The notes beneath the pieces are model-generated. The model was given only the letters and a program-made list of their open reading frames with translations, ran no database searches and had not been told where the DNA came from. Source: a virus. Taken from it: 30,330 nt of DNA. The stretch covers positions 1 through 30,330 of the IMG/VR virus record IMGVR_UViG_3300043331_000900; one strand, given 5' to 3'. Shown here piece after piece: positions 21,958-27,930 of this stretch (the first letter of the stretch is position 1; each line of letters begins with the position of its first letter). Position numbers and translations under genes: made by a program.

Positions 21958-22308
21958 GTGGACCCCAACACGATCATTCTGATTCTGGTCACCGTGATCC
22001 AGGGGCTGGTGGCCGTGATCGGCCTGCGGCTCGAGAAGCAGTTGAACGCCAACACGAGAGGCCAGAACGACCTCGCGCGCATGGTGGACAAGCTCACGAC
22101 GGCGGTGCTGGGGATGGAAGGTCAAGGCGGCCTGACGCGACTAGTGGACGAGCTGTGCGACCGCGTGACCGCGCTCGAAAAGCGCCTCGTCGAGGTGGAA
22201 AAGCTGATCCCGCTCTACGCCCAGCACGACGTGACGCTTGCGAAACTCATGGAACGCGTGGACGCGGCCGAGCGCATCCTCGAGCGCGTGCGGGACGTAG
22301 CGCCGTGA
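21958..22308 (+). CDS. Small membrane protein with coiled coil, lysis region
   Basis: A 116-residue protein from GTG 21958; GAGGTGA at 21948-21954 matches the anti-Shine-Dalgarno well and favours this start over the GTG at 21952. Residues 4-24 (NTIILILVTVIQGLVAVIGL) form one membrane helix with a short outside N-terminus. The remainder is a long amphipathic helix (KQLNANTRGQNDLARMVDKLTT ... RVTALEKRLVEVEKLIPLYAQHDVTLAKLMERVDAAERILERV), probably a coiled coil. A GTGA overlap links it to the next gene. It resembles XhlA-type lysis helpers (XkdX/hemolysin-like), which act with a holin; that is inference from shape. Confidence 0.6.
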   Translation: MDPNTIILILVTVIQGLVAVIGLRLEKQLNANTRGQNDLARMVDKLTTAVLGMEGQGGLTRLVDELCDRVTALEKRLVEVEKLIPLYAQHDVTLAKLMERVDAAERILERVRDVAP

Positions 22309-22562
22309 GCGCCCGCGATACGCACGAGATGCGCCTCGCGAAGTGGCCGCGGCTTTCCACGCTGCCAACCACGGCCCTCATCGTCGTGGCGGTGATCGGC
22401 CTTGATTACCTGACGTTCCTGGCCTGGTTCATCGGGAAGCCGGGCCCGGATGGCTGGCTGCTCTTCCTGACAGGCCTGCACGCCGGCGGCATCACCCAAT
22501 TCGGCATCAAGCGGAAGACCCACATTCCGGATAACGGGACGTCCGGAGCACCGGGGGCGTGA
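22305..22562 (+). CDS. Holin-like two-helix membrane protein
   Basis: An 85-residue protein with a GTG start overlapping the preceding stop. Two membrane helices are clear: about 22-44 (TTALIVVAVIGLDYLTFLAWFIG) and about 50-68 (GWLLFLTGLHAGGITQFGI), separated by a short KPGPD turn. The tail is charged and Gly/Pro-rich. It lies directly before the endolysin gene and overlaps it, the usual place for a holin that would make the inner membrane permeable. Small size and two helices agree with class II holins, but no family signature is visible to me. Confidence 0.6.
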   Translation: MSARDTHEMRLAKWPRLSTLPTTALIVVAVIGLDYLTFLAWFIGKPGPDGWLLFLTGLHAGGITQFGIKRKTHIPDNGTSGAPGA

Positions 22563-23104
22563 GCGACTTCGATCGCGCTCTGCCACTGATCCTCCGGGAG
22601 GAGGGCGGGTTTGTGAACGATCCTGACGATCCGGGGGGTGCCACCAACTACGGCATCACCGAGCGCACCTATCACGGCTGGCTCCAGTCGCGGAATCTTC
22701 CGCTCAAGCCTGTGCGAGAGATTCACCCGGGTGAGGTCCACCAGATCTACGAGGCGAGGTTCTGGCTTCGCGCGCGGTGCGACGCTCTGACCTGGCCGCT
22801 CTCATGGGCCTTGTTCGACGCATGCGTAAACCATGGAACGGAGCCGCGAGACGCGCGCGGTACGAAGAAGGTCTCGGGGATCGTGCTGCTGCAACGCGCC
22901 GCCGGCGTGCTCGAGGATGGCATCTTCGGTAAGCAAACTCTCGCCGCGATCGAGTCAATGGGCCCGCGAATCGTGTTCCACCGGCTGCTGCTCGAACGGG
23001 TGTTCCGTTACGATGAGCTCGTCGATCACAACCCCCGGCTCGCAAAGTTCCTCACTGGCGGCTGGCTGACACGGCTCGAGCGTCTGTACCGAGAGGCCGC
23101 GTGA
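22559..23104 (+). CDS. Endolysin, GH108-type N-acetylmuramidase
   Basis: A 181-residue lysozyme of the glycoside hydrolase 108 family. The catalytic region is at the N-terminus: ALPLILREEGGFVNDPDDPGGATNYGIT, where the EGG glutamate (Glu15) is the expected acid and D..GGATNYGI is the family hallmark. The C-terminal half includes the putative peptidoglycan-binding part: LFDACVNHGTEPRDARG, VLLQRAAGVLEDGIFGKQTLAAI, and YDELVDHNPRLAKFLTGGWLTRLERLY. There is no signal peptide, so it needs a holin. GTG start overlaps the holin-like gene. Length is normal for the family. It degrades the cell wall in late infection. Confidence 0.9.
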   Translation: MSDFDRALPLILREEGGFVNDPDDPGGATNYGITERTYHGWLQSRNLPLKPVREIHPGEVHQIYEARFWLRARCDALTWPLSWALFDACVNHGTEPRDARGTKKVSGIVLLQRAAGVLEDGIFGKQTLAAIESMGPRIVFHRLLLERVFRYDELVDHNPRLAKFLTGGWLTRLERLYREAA

Positions 23105-23361
23105 TAGGGGTCTTCGTCTCCGTCGCGACGCATTCCCGCTACGCCTCGCGGTATACGGGCTACGTGATCCAAGAGAATGGTTGCTGGGATTGGATCGGGA
23201 AACGCCTCCAGCGTGGATATGGCCGTATCCACCGGCACGGGCAGTACTATCTCGCCCATCGATACATGTACCGCTGGCGTGGGCAACGCCACTGCCGAGA
23301 GTGCGCAGCCGCAAAAGAGAGACGACGCCGGTGCGCCGGCCATCGATCGAGACGGACGTGA
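23101..23361 (+). pseudogene. HNH endonuclease remnant in the lysis group, core deleted
   Basis: An 86-residue frame whose GTG overlaps the endolysin stop. Residues about 22-60, VIQENGCWDWIGKRLQRGYGRIHRHGQYYLAHRYMYRW, are the N-terminal part of phage HNH nucleases (...GCW.W.G.....GYGRi...g....AHR..Y). Normally a stretch with P.g..ldHlC....CvnP.HLe follows and carries the catalytic His and Asn. Here the chain goes directly to QRHCRECAAAKERRRR, which is the usual C-terminal CREC zinc segment. The core of perhaps 60-80 residues is missing. The frame overlaps the next membrane protein by about 30 bp, and that gene is intact. It may be dead or may still bind DNA. Confidence 0.6.
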
Positions 23362-23624
23362 CCATCCGTCCGGCCGTGCTCGGCTGGTACCTCGTCGTGA
23401 GCCAGGTCCTGGCGTTGGTCGTGATCGTCGTCGGCGGGATTCTCGGCTCGAGCTTCTACACGGCGAAGCGCCAGATCCGCGCCGACGCCGACTCCGCGAT
23501 ACGCCGCCTCGCGAAAGGCCTGCCGATTCTCGCGCCCGACGGGCGCTACCTGTGGTCGATCGATACCACCACGCCGGCGTCGCCACCGCCGGCGGACACC
23601 GTGCGGAGGCCCCCGTGCTGCTGA
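23331..23624 (+). CDS. Small single-helix membrane protein, lysis region
   Basis: A 97-residue protein from GTG 23331 (AGAGAG a few bases upstream); GTG 23358, which overlaps the stop of the HNH remnant as GTGA, is an equally possible start giving 88 residues. One membrane helix, AVLGWYLVVSQVLALVVIVVGGILG, is followed by a helix rich in Arg and Asp (AKRQIRADADSAIRRLAKG) and a Pro/Thr-rich tail. Topology suggests N-in or anchored in the inner membrane with the tail outside. Not recognised as a family; it could be an antiholin, a spanin-like factor or an accessory protein. Confidence 0.5.
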   Translation: MRRPSIETDVTIRPAVLGWYLVVSQVLALVVIVVGGILGSSFYTAKRQIRADADSAIRRLAKGLPILAPDGRYLWSIDTTTPASPPPADTVRRPPCC

Positions 23625-23971
23625 TTGCTTGCTTCTTCGGGATGGCGCTGTTCGCGATCGCGATGCTGCTCGCCGCGGCCCAGGGTCTCGATCGCCGACT
23701 TGGCTCTCATCTCAGGCTTCGCGCGTGGCATCACGCGTACCTCGGCGTGATGCTGTTGCTCGTGTCGTACCTCTGGGGCGGTGTTGGGCTGCGCGCGATC
23801 GCGGCCGTGCTGCTCGTCGACGATGGCTTCCAGCACCTACTCCAGGCCGTCACGGGCGATCTCTGGTTCCGCTCTCCCCTGCACTACTTCTGGTCGAAGC
23901 TCTACGACCGCTACGAGTGGATGCGCGTCGCCGCGTCCTGGCTCGATCGCCGCTTCGGGACGGGCCGATGA
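23615..23971 (+). CDS. Multi-helix small membrane protein
   Basis: A 118-residue protein from GTG 23615 with GGAGG 6 nt upstream, overlapping the previous stop. Helices at about 2-22 (LLIACFFGMALFAIAMLLAAA) and about 43-73 (YLGVMLLLVSYLWGGVGLRAIAAVLLVDDG) cross the membrane, and the segment between (RRLGSHLRLRAWHHA) is basic. The C-terminal part is amphipathic and aromatic (LWFRSPLHYFWSKLYDRYEWMRVAASWLDRRF). I do not know the family. In the lysis group it may work as an antiholin or in exclusion of other phages; both are guesses. Confidence 0.55.
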   Translation: MLLIACFFGMALFAIAMLLAAAQGLDRRLGSHLRLRAWHHAYLGVMLLLVSYLWGGVGLRAIAAVLLVDDGFQHLLQAVTGDLWFRSPLHYFWSKLYDRYEWMRVAASWLDRRFGTGR

Positions 23972-24279
23972 AGCTCATCGAGCTCGATCCGAGCTGGTGG
24001 TCGAATGGTGGCCCGGGCCTCACCGACACGGCGACGGGCTTGCCTGTCCCCGAACGCACGGGTCAGGGCATCACGTTCGACTGCCCGTGCGGTTGCGCTG
24101 ACATCGTCTCGGTGCCGTTTACGAACCCGCTCGACGGCGGTCCGCCGGCGCGCCAGGACGTGACCTGGGATCGGACCGGCGAAACTTTCGAGACGCTGAC
24201 GTTGTCGCCGTCGCTACAGCGGATGGACGGCTGCAAGTGGCACGGCTGGGTCCGCAACGGCGAGGTGATCACATGCTGA
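23968..24279 (+). CDS. DUF6527-like protein
   Basis: A 103-residue soluble protein from ATG 23968, overlapping the previous stop (ATGA). It has a small Cys/His pattern: FDCPCGCADIVSVPF around residue 37-51 and later TLSPSLQRMDGCKWHGWVRNGEV. The order CPCGC ... tLsPSl...GCkwHgwi.nGe is the pattern of the phage/bacterial DUF6527 group, expected to bind a metal ion. Biological function is unknown. It stands between small membrane proteins in the lysis group, and its stop overlaps the next tiny gene (ATGCTGA). The family name is from memory of the pattern. Confidence 0.6.
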   Translation: MKLIELDPSWWSNGGPGLTDTATGLPVPERTGQGITFDCPCGCADIVSVPFTNPLDGGPPARQDVTWDRTGETFETLTLSPSLQRMDGCKWHGWVRNGEVITC

Positions 24280-24335
24280 AGCTCGCCGCCGTCCTCGCCC
24301 TGGCGATCGCATGCCGCGGTGGAGTGCCGTGCTGA
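24273..24335 (+). CDS. Tiny lipoprotein-like peptide next to the spanin gene
   Basis: A 20-residue frame from ATG 24273 to TGA 24335. It reads MLKLAAVLALAIAC then six more residues ending in Cys: a positive start, a hydrophobic run and a Cys in lipobox position (A-I-A-C, an imperfect lipobox). It overlaps the DUF6527-like stop and the GTG of the spanin-like gene, so it is read between two coupled genes. Outer-membrane spanin subunits are lipoproteins, but known ones are longer (about 40 residues or more). It may therefore be a reduced o-spanin, or a leader that couples translation. Confidence 0.35.
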   Translation: MLKLAAVLALAIACRGGVPC

Positions 24336-24865
24336 GCCGCGCCGCGCCGCACCTCTTTTGGGGCGCGCTGCTCGCGGGCGCCGTGTTGTTCCTGCTCCAC
24401 GAGATGGACCAGACGGGCGACGACTGGCGCCAGGATGCCACAGCGCAGCTCGCCACGGCGCGCACCTACCGCGGACGGATCGCGCTCTACGCCCGGGCGC
24501 AGCAGCAGAACGAATCCCGGGCGGCTCGGCTCACCGCCGACTTCCGCGTGCGCGAACGCTGGATCGACTCGGCCAAGCAGGCGCTGCCGCCGGCCGAATC
24601 GCTGCCGGCCAGCGTCGTCACGCTGATGGCTGAGCAGGATACCGCGATGGTGTTGTGTGGGGAGATCATCCCACATCTGCACCGGGCCGTCCTCGCCTGC
24701 AACGCGCGCGCGACGCTGGCGCAGGCGCGGGTCGATACGCTCGAAGCCCTGCTCGCCCGCGGCGTCAAGGAAACCCGCTGCCGCGTGGGAGGATTCCTTC
24801 CTTGCCCAGGGCGCGGGGTGGCGTTCCTCGGGGGCGCGATCCTCGGGGCCTGGCTGGCGCGTTAA
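24329..24865 (+). CDS. Rz-like inner-membrane spanin
   Basis: A 178-residue protein from GTG 24329 with GGTGGAG at 24318-24324; ATG 24311 is an alternative start adding six residues. Residues about 6-23 (PHLFWGALLAGAVLFLLH) form an N-terminal membrane helix. Residues about 25-150 form a charged helical domain with coiled-coil character (DDWRQDATAQLATARTYRGRI ... ARATLAQARVDTLEALLARG). The end (GRGVAFLGGAILGAWLA) is a hydrophobic stretch that could be a second helix or a hairpin. Cys residues are present in the outer part. Position in the lysis group, anchor and coiled coil suit an i-spanin, which joins the outer membrane in the last lysis step; no alignment supports it. Its TAA overlaps the leftward lipoprotein stop (TTAA). 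Confidence 0.55.
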   Translation: MLSRAAPHLFWGALLAGAVLFLLHEMDQTGDDWRQDATAQLATARTYRGRIALYARAQQQNESRAARLTADFRVRERWIDSAKQALPPAESLPASVVTLMAEQDTAMVLCGEIIPHLHRAVLACNARATLAQARVDTLEALLARGVKETRCRVGGFLPCPGRGVAFLGGAILGAWLAR

Positions 24866-25290
24866 GTTTCGGTGCACTTCTCGATGGCGCGCAGAGAGTC
24901 GCGGGGGATCCACAGCGCCACGCCCTCACCCTCTTGCCGCGTGGCCACCAGCCTAAAGTTCGACGTGACCGCGACGGGGCGTCCCGTGATGGCCGTGAGC
25001 AGCAACCCGTTCGCTCCCAACGTCGCCGCTTTCCGTCGTAGGTGCATCGCGACGACCGAATCGGCGGCGTCCCCCGGTGCCTCCACCGTGACGAACGCGA
25101 TCTCGAGGAACGGCGCGCGGATCGCCTCGCGGCTAGCGTAGAGCTGGACCGCCTGCCAGCACGTGGCGGGACGCGCTGAGCCGGCGTCCCCGAGTCGGGT
25201 TGCCTGCGTCGTCACGCACGCAGCGATCAACCCTACGCCAGCAATGAGCCATGTCACATAGTGACGTCTATTGCCACGTTGGCGCATCAC
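24862..25290 (-). CDS. Secreted lipoprotein, probable prophage-expressed gene
   Basis: A 142-residue lipoprotein on the minus strand. The N-terminus (RQRGNRRHYVTWLIAGVGLIAAC) has a basic start, a hydrophobic helix and a lipobox L-I-A-A-C with the acylated Cys near residue 25. The mature part reads ATCWQAVQLYASREAIRAPFLEIAFVTVEAPG and then HLRRKAATLGANGLLLTAI, a pattern like small bacterial lipoproteins in which a KAA.LGAN segment recurs. The start is GTG 25290 (GGAAAGGA 8 nt before) or ATG 25287. The start overlaps the repressor stop (GTGATG), so it is in one operon with the repressor and expected to be made in the lysogen. Superinfection exclusion or another host-surface change is plausible. 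It is convergent with the spanin gene. Confidence 0.7.
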   Translation of the reverse strand: MMRQRGNRRHYVTWLIAGVGLIAACVTTQATRLGDAGSARPATCWQAVQLYASREAIRAPFLEIAFVTVEAPGDAADSVVAMHLRRKAATLGANGLLLTAITGRPVAVTSNFRLVATRQEGEGVALWIPRDSLRAIEKCTET

Positions 25291-25916
25291 GTGAGGAGTC
25301 CTTTCCGTAGCGCGCGAACCGCTTTGGTGATGTCGTGCACGTCGACTCCGCCGTTATCATGAAGATCGTCCGCGAACCGCTCCAAGATATCGGCGAGCGC
25401 GATGCGGCCGGCGCGCGTGCGTGTGGCTTCGTCCTTGGCGAGGGTGGTCTCCAGTGCCTTGGCGAGTGCTCGGTGGATCATGGCGGACACCTCCTGTGCT
25501 AGCGCCGCCACGCCCAACGCCTCCTCGGCCCGGCTAGCAGTCGGTTGGAGCGCGAGAATCGCGCCAGAATGCTCTCGGAGGGCTTCGAATAGTCCTGTAC
25601 CGATCGGTACAGGAGGCGCGCCCGTTTGGCCCACCTTGAAGCCTGGGGGCCAGCCGAAGAGCCACCACGGCGACGTACGCAACAACACAGGGAGCCATGC
25701 CGCGATGTGCCCTCTCGGCTCCCGCCCCCCCGCCCGATAGCGATTCACGGTCTGCGGGGCGACACCCATGAAGTCGGCGAGGTCGCCATCCTTCACGCCC
25801 ATGGCGTCCATCGCCTCCGCAATCCGCTCCCCGGTTAAGCGCTCAGGCTGGAATGACTTAAGCTCTGGGACACCGCCCCCCTTGCGTTCTGTACCAACTG
25901 GTGTATTATTGCTCAC
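25287..25916 (-). CDS. CI-like lysogeny repressor
   Basis: A 209-residue HTH regulator from GTG 25916 on the minus strand. Residues about 26-70 form an HTH of the Cro/C1 type: ERLTGERIAEAMDAMGVKDGDLADFMGVAPQTVNRYRAGGREPRGHIAAWLPVLL. The motif L(A)DFMGVAPQTVNRYRAG is the recognition helix region. The rest is helical, without the Ser/Lys pair of a LexA-type autoprotease that I can see, so inactivation may not be via RecA. A TTG at 25964 in frame would overlap the divergent start and is less likely. Three similar palindromes lie at its promoter and inside the gene, as expected for autoregulation. It is transcribed with the lipoprotein downstream. Confidence 0.75.
   Translation of the reverse strand: MSNNTPVGTERKGGGVPELKSFQPERLTGERIAEAMDAMGVKDGDLADFMGVAPQTVNRYRAGGREPRGHIAAWLPVLLRTSPWWLFGWPPGFKVGQTGAPPVPIGTGLFEALREHSGAILALQPTASRAEEALGVAALAQEVSAMIHRALAKALETTLAKDEATRTRAGRIALADILERFADDLHDNGGVDVHDITKAVRALRKGLLT
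25596..25611. promoter_or_regulatory. Operator-like perfect palindrome inside the repressor gene
   Basis: TGTACCGATCGGTACA is a perfect 16-bp palindrome, extended by CC/GG to a 20-bp one (25594-25613). It has the same half-site TGTACC as the sites at the divergent promoter 290-320 bp away. A distal site inside the gene suggests DNA looping by the repressor. Confidence 0.6.
25890..25905. promoter_or_regulatory. Operator-like site O1
   Basis: TGTACCAACTGGTGTA, a near palindrome of the site inside the repressor gene. It lies within the first codons of the repressor reading frame, 22 bp (about two helix turns) from the next site, start to start. Confidence 0.55.
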
Positions 25917-25927
25917 CGATTGGTACC
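25912..25927. promoter_or_regulatory. Operator-like site O2
   Basis: CTCACCGATTGGTACC keeps the central ACCGATTGGT and one full half-site GGTACC of the operator pattern. It overlaps the -35-like element of the rightward promoter, so repressor bound here would block early transcription. Confidence 0.5.
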
Positions 25928-25948
25928 GTATTGGTCGCGACCTATACC
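25920..25948 (+). promoter_or_regulatory. Candidate rightward early promoter
   Basis: TTGGTA (25920-25925) and TATACC (25943-25948) lie 17 bp apart, four of six matches to each sigma70 box. Predicted start of transcription is only about 7-10 bp before ATG 25964, so the message would be nearly leaderless. O2 and the palindrome at 25928-25947 cover it. Confidence 0.4.
25928..25947. promoter_or_regulatory. Second type of palindrome in the promoter spacer
   Basis: GTATTGGTCGCGACCTATAC is palindromic at 18 of 20 positions (the fifth pair mismatches). Its centre GGTCGCGACC differs from the TGTACC sites, so it may bind another regulator, for example the product of the divergent gene at 25964. Confidence 0.45.
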
Positions 25949-25963
25949 GAGAAACCTGACACA

Positions 25964-26200
25964 ATGACCCGCAAACGCACCTCCGTCAAGAAGCGTAAGC
26001 GCCACCCGCAGGCGAAGGGGAACGACGTGTTTGTGTCCCTGAGCGACCGGGATAGCGCTGATCTCGATGCGGCCGTGGAGATCGAAGCCGAAGCCCGTGG
26101 CGAGCGCGTCTATCGAGCCGGCCTGTTGCGTGAGTTGGCCATGCCGCACGTCCGTGAGATCGTCGCGCGCCGGGTGCAACCCGCGGAGGCGGTGGCCTGA
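25964..26200 (+). CDS. Small ribbon-helix-helix-like regulator (Cro position)
   Basis: A 78-residue basic protein, the first gene of the rightward operon and divergent from the repressor. Residues 1-20 are very basic (TRKRTSVKKRKRHPQAKG). Residues 22-62 (DVFVSLSDRDSADLDAAVEIEAEARGERVYRAGLLRELAMPHV) have the length and pattern of a ribbon-helix-helix fold: a strand V-V-L, helix A, turn G, helix B ending in LRELA. Such proteins bind DNA as dimers and would suit an anti-repressor or Cro-like role here. No ribosome site is evident, in agreement with a short leader. It overlaps the next gene by one base (TGATG). Confidence 0.6.
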   Translation: MTRKRTSVKKRKRHPQAKGNDVFVSLSDRDSADLDAAVEIEAEARGERVYRAGLLRELAMPHVREIVARRVQPAEAVA

Positions 26201-26409
26201 TGATCCGCCCCGGCCATCCCGAGTACGTGACCCGCGACGACTTCGCCAACGACTTGGTCTGCGGGGTCTGCGGCCAGCGCAAGATCGAGTATGACGGCGA
26301 CTGGGTCTGTCCCCACGATGTCGCGTTAGGCATTCCGCCCCGTATCCCGCCGCTCCCGCCGCGCGTGTCCCCGGTCGTGTGGCGCGCGCGCCCACAGCCA
26401 CGCGACTGA
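26200..26409 (+). CDS. Small zinc-ribbon-like protein
   Basis: A 69-residue protein with a Cys pattern VCGVCGQRKIEYDGDWVCPHD (residues 20-40): CxxC plus C..H, a short zinc-ribbon or knuckle. The N-terminal part (MIRPGHPEYVTRDDFANDL) is acidic. The C-terminal 25 residues are Pro/Arg-rich and likely disordered. ATG 26200 overlaps the previous stop and its own stop overlaps ATG 26409 (TGATG both times), so all three are translated in series. Function unknown; phage early regions have many such small metal-binding proteins. Confidence 0.55.
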   Translation: MIRPGHPEYVTRDDFANDLVCGVCGQRKIEYDGDWVCPHDVALGIPPRIPPLPPRVSPVVWRARPQPRD

Positions 26410-26801
26410 TGCGCACCACCCGTGCGGTCGTCAAGACACCGGCCCTGAAGCCCGAGCCGTCGGCGAGCGCGATGGCCGCCTACCTCACGGACCAGGCCGG
26501 GCTCCGCATCATCGCCCTGCATGCCGACTTCGTGATCGCCGAGCGCCCCGTGTTCGGGGTGCGCGGGGCCTACCGGCGGTTCGTGGCCGGGTGGACCCCA
26601 GACCACGGCTGGCGCGTCGGCGCGGCGCTCACGGAGTACGCGCCCCGCGTCAAGGAAGTGACCCGGACGCGCTCGCTCGATCGCACGGCGTTCACGGACT
26701 TTGATGCGTTGGGCCGGTTCGTGGGCGGCTGGAACGCGAAACCGATCGAGGCGTTGGACGAAGCCGCCTTGAGGCACAGCGAGGCGTCGCATGGCGCGTG
26801 A
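26409..26801 (+). CDS. Hypothetical early protein
   Basis: A 130-residue soluble protein. The frame is open to 26379, but ATG 26409 overlapping the previous stop is the better start. The first 25 residues are basic and Pro/Ala-rich. The rest contains AAYLTDQAGLRIIALHADFVIAERPVFGVRGAYRRFVAGWTPDHGWRVGAALTEYAPRVKEVTRTRSLDRTAFTDFDALGRFVGGW, probably an alpha/beta domain. I know no relative. It overlaps the next gene by 11 bp. Position suggests early function. Confidence 0.5.
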   Translation: MRTTRAVVKTPALKPEPSASAMAAYLTDQAGLRIIALHADFVIAERPVFGVRGAYRRFVAGWTPDHGWRVGAALTEYAPRVKEVTRTRSLDRTAFTDFDALGRFVGGWNAKPIEALDEAALRHSEASHGA

Positions 26802-27267
26802 CGCTCGGCACACGGCGGCGCCGGAGCAAGGTGGGATGCACGGCGTCCCGCGTGAGCGGTGGGGTGGCAACGGCCATCGTGACCCGATCTCGAAGTACGT
26901 CGCGACGCGCTTGGGGCTCAAGTCGGCGATCAGGGCGGAGAAGCTCATGCGGTCGGCCCCCCAGGACACCGCCGCCATCATTGAGGAGTTGTTCGCGCGT
27001 GGGGCGGAGTCTCGCGCCCTCCTGACGGGGAGCGTCGTTGTCGCGGCACTCGAGCGCATCCGCCCGCAGTCGGTCGATGCCCTGCTGCAAGTCGCGCAGG
27101 ACGCGGACGCCTTCGAGGAGAGCCCTGAGTCGGCGTACCGGATGCACCGCTGCCGCGAGACACGGCGCGCGTGGCTCCACAAGCTCCATCGCCAGTACAT
27201 CACCACGCTGCAACTGATCGTCGCGCTCAAGGCCGAAGATCAGGCCGACATGGAAGTGCCCGCGTGA
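26791..27267 (+). CDS. Hypothetical helical early protein
   Basis: A 158-residue protein from ATG 26791, within the end of the previous gene. It is helical and charged: DPISKYVATRLGLKSAIRAEKLMRSAPQDTAAIIEELFARGAESRALLTGSVVVAALERIRPQSVDALLQVAQDADAF, then ESAYRMHRCRETRRAWLHKLHRQYITTLQLIVALKAEDQADMEV. No motif is recognised. Its stop overlaps GTG 27264 (GTGA). The compact operon of overlapping small genes is typical for phage early regions. ATG in MHGVPRERWGG (about 26836) is another possible start. Confidence 0.5.
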   Translation: MARDARHTAAPEQGGMHGVPRERWGGNGHRDPISKYVATRLGLKSAIRAEKLMRSAPQDTAAIIEELFARGAESRALLTGSVVVAALERIRPQSVDALLQVAQDADAFEESPESAYRMHRCRETRRAWLHKLHRQYITTLQLIVALKAEDQADMEVPA

Positions 27268-27626
27268 TCGCGTTCGTGGCGGGTGCCGCGCTCGGCGTAA
27301 GCAGTCTCATTGCCCTGACGGTGGTGGGGCTGTGGCTCTGCTACGACGTCAAGCCCGCGCCCTGCGTGCGCCGCGCCCCGCCGGAATTGCCGAGCGAGCG
27401 GGCCGAGCGGCGCCGCAAGATCGAAGCGTCGTTAGGCGACGAGTGCGCCAGCATCATGGGCGAATCAGGCGCGGCGCAGTACACCAAGATGCAGACGCAA
27501 TACGATGCCATGTACGACGAGATCGTGCGGGTGCGGAAGGCGCGCGCCCAGCGGATGGTCGCGCGGCGCATGGCTTGCCAGCGTGCGGTCGACGCCGCGC
27601 GGGCCCGGCTCCGGGCGGTGCGCTGA
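27264..27626 (+). CDS. Membrane-anchored small protein
   Basis: A 120-residue protein from GTG 27264. The N-terminal helix AFVAGAALGVSSLIALTVVGLWLCY (residues 3-27) is a membrane anchor or uncleaved signal. A Pro-rich connector (VKPAPCVRRAPPELPSER) follows, then a long charged helix (AERRRKIEASLGDECASIMGESG ... MYDEIVRVRKARAQRMVARRMACQRAVDAARARLRAV) that may form a coiled coil. Four Cys residues lie outside the membrane helix. Layout resembles spanin or exclusion proteins, but here it stands among early genes. It overlaps the next ATG (TGATG). Confidence 0.5.
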   Translation: MIAFVAGAALGVSSLIALTVVGLWLCYDVKPAPCVRRAPPELPSERAERRRKIEASLGDECASIMGESGAAQYTKMQTQYDAMYDEIVRVRKARAQRMVARRMACQRAVDAARARLRAVR

Positions 27627-27775
27627 TGTTTGAACTCCTGTGCGCATTAGGCGCGCTGGCCATTATCGCGGGCGCCGTGTGGCTGGACCGCTACCTGAAC
27701 CCGGACGAGATCGACGACGCCGTACGGCGCCAGCGAGACCGGATGCTTAACCGGGGCACGGCGTGGAAGCGGTAA
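27626..27775 (+). CDS. Small single-helix membrane protein
   Basis: A 49-residue protein, shorter than usual gene-finder cutoffs, from ATG 27626 overlapping the previous stop. MFELLCALGALAIIAGAVWLDRYL forms one membrane helix; a basic, helical tail follows (DEIDDAVRRQRDRMLNRGTAWKR). Together with the gene before it, it may form a two-component membrane complex. No function is evident. Confidence 0.5.
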   Translation: MFELLCALGALAIIAGAVWLDRYLNPDEIDDAVRRQRDRMLNRGTAWKR

Positions 27776-27930
27776 GCGAGACGTACGTGTGCAGCCGGGC
27801 GGCGTGGTGCTCACGCAAGAGTGCGCCCGCATTGCGCCGCTGGGTGCCCCAAGTCTGTCAGCGCTGTGGGGCGCCGATGGTAGCGGAGCGCAGCGCGGAA
27901 GAAACACCCCCTAGCCGCAAGCACGACTAG
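27763..27930 (+). CDS. Short Cys-rich zinc-finger-like protein
   Basis: A 55-residue frame from GTG 27763, starting 13 bp inside the previous gene. It has VCSRAAWCSRK and VCQRCGAPM: a C-x5-C pair and a CxxC pair, about 20 residues apart, typical of a small zinc ribbon. The tail is acidic then basic (AERSAEETPPSRKHD). The stop codon TAG is part of a strong hairpin (27907-27934). The ribosome site is weak, so I hold this at moderate confidence. Confidence 0.4.
   Translation: MEAVSETYVCSRAAWCSRKSAPALRRWVPQVCQRCGAPMVAERSAEETPPSRKHD

Noticed and set aside
24862-25290. Lipoprotein as the o-spanin partner of the Rz-like gene
   Set aside because: It lies on the opposite strand in an operon with the repressor and is too large and folded in pattern for an o-spanin; late co-expression would not be expected.
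25917-25964. TTG 25964 as start of the repressor
   Set aside because: It would overlap the ATG of the divergent gene and pass through the promoter/operator region; GTG 25916 is more sensible.
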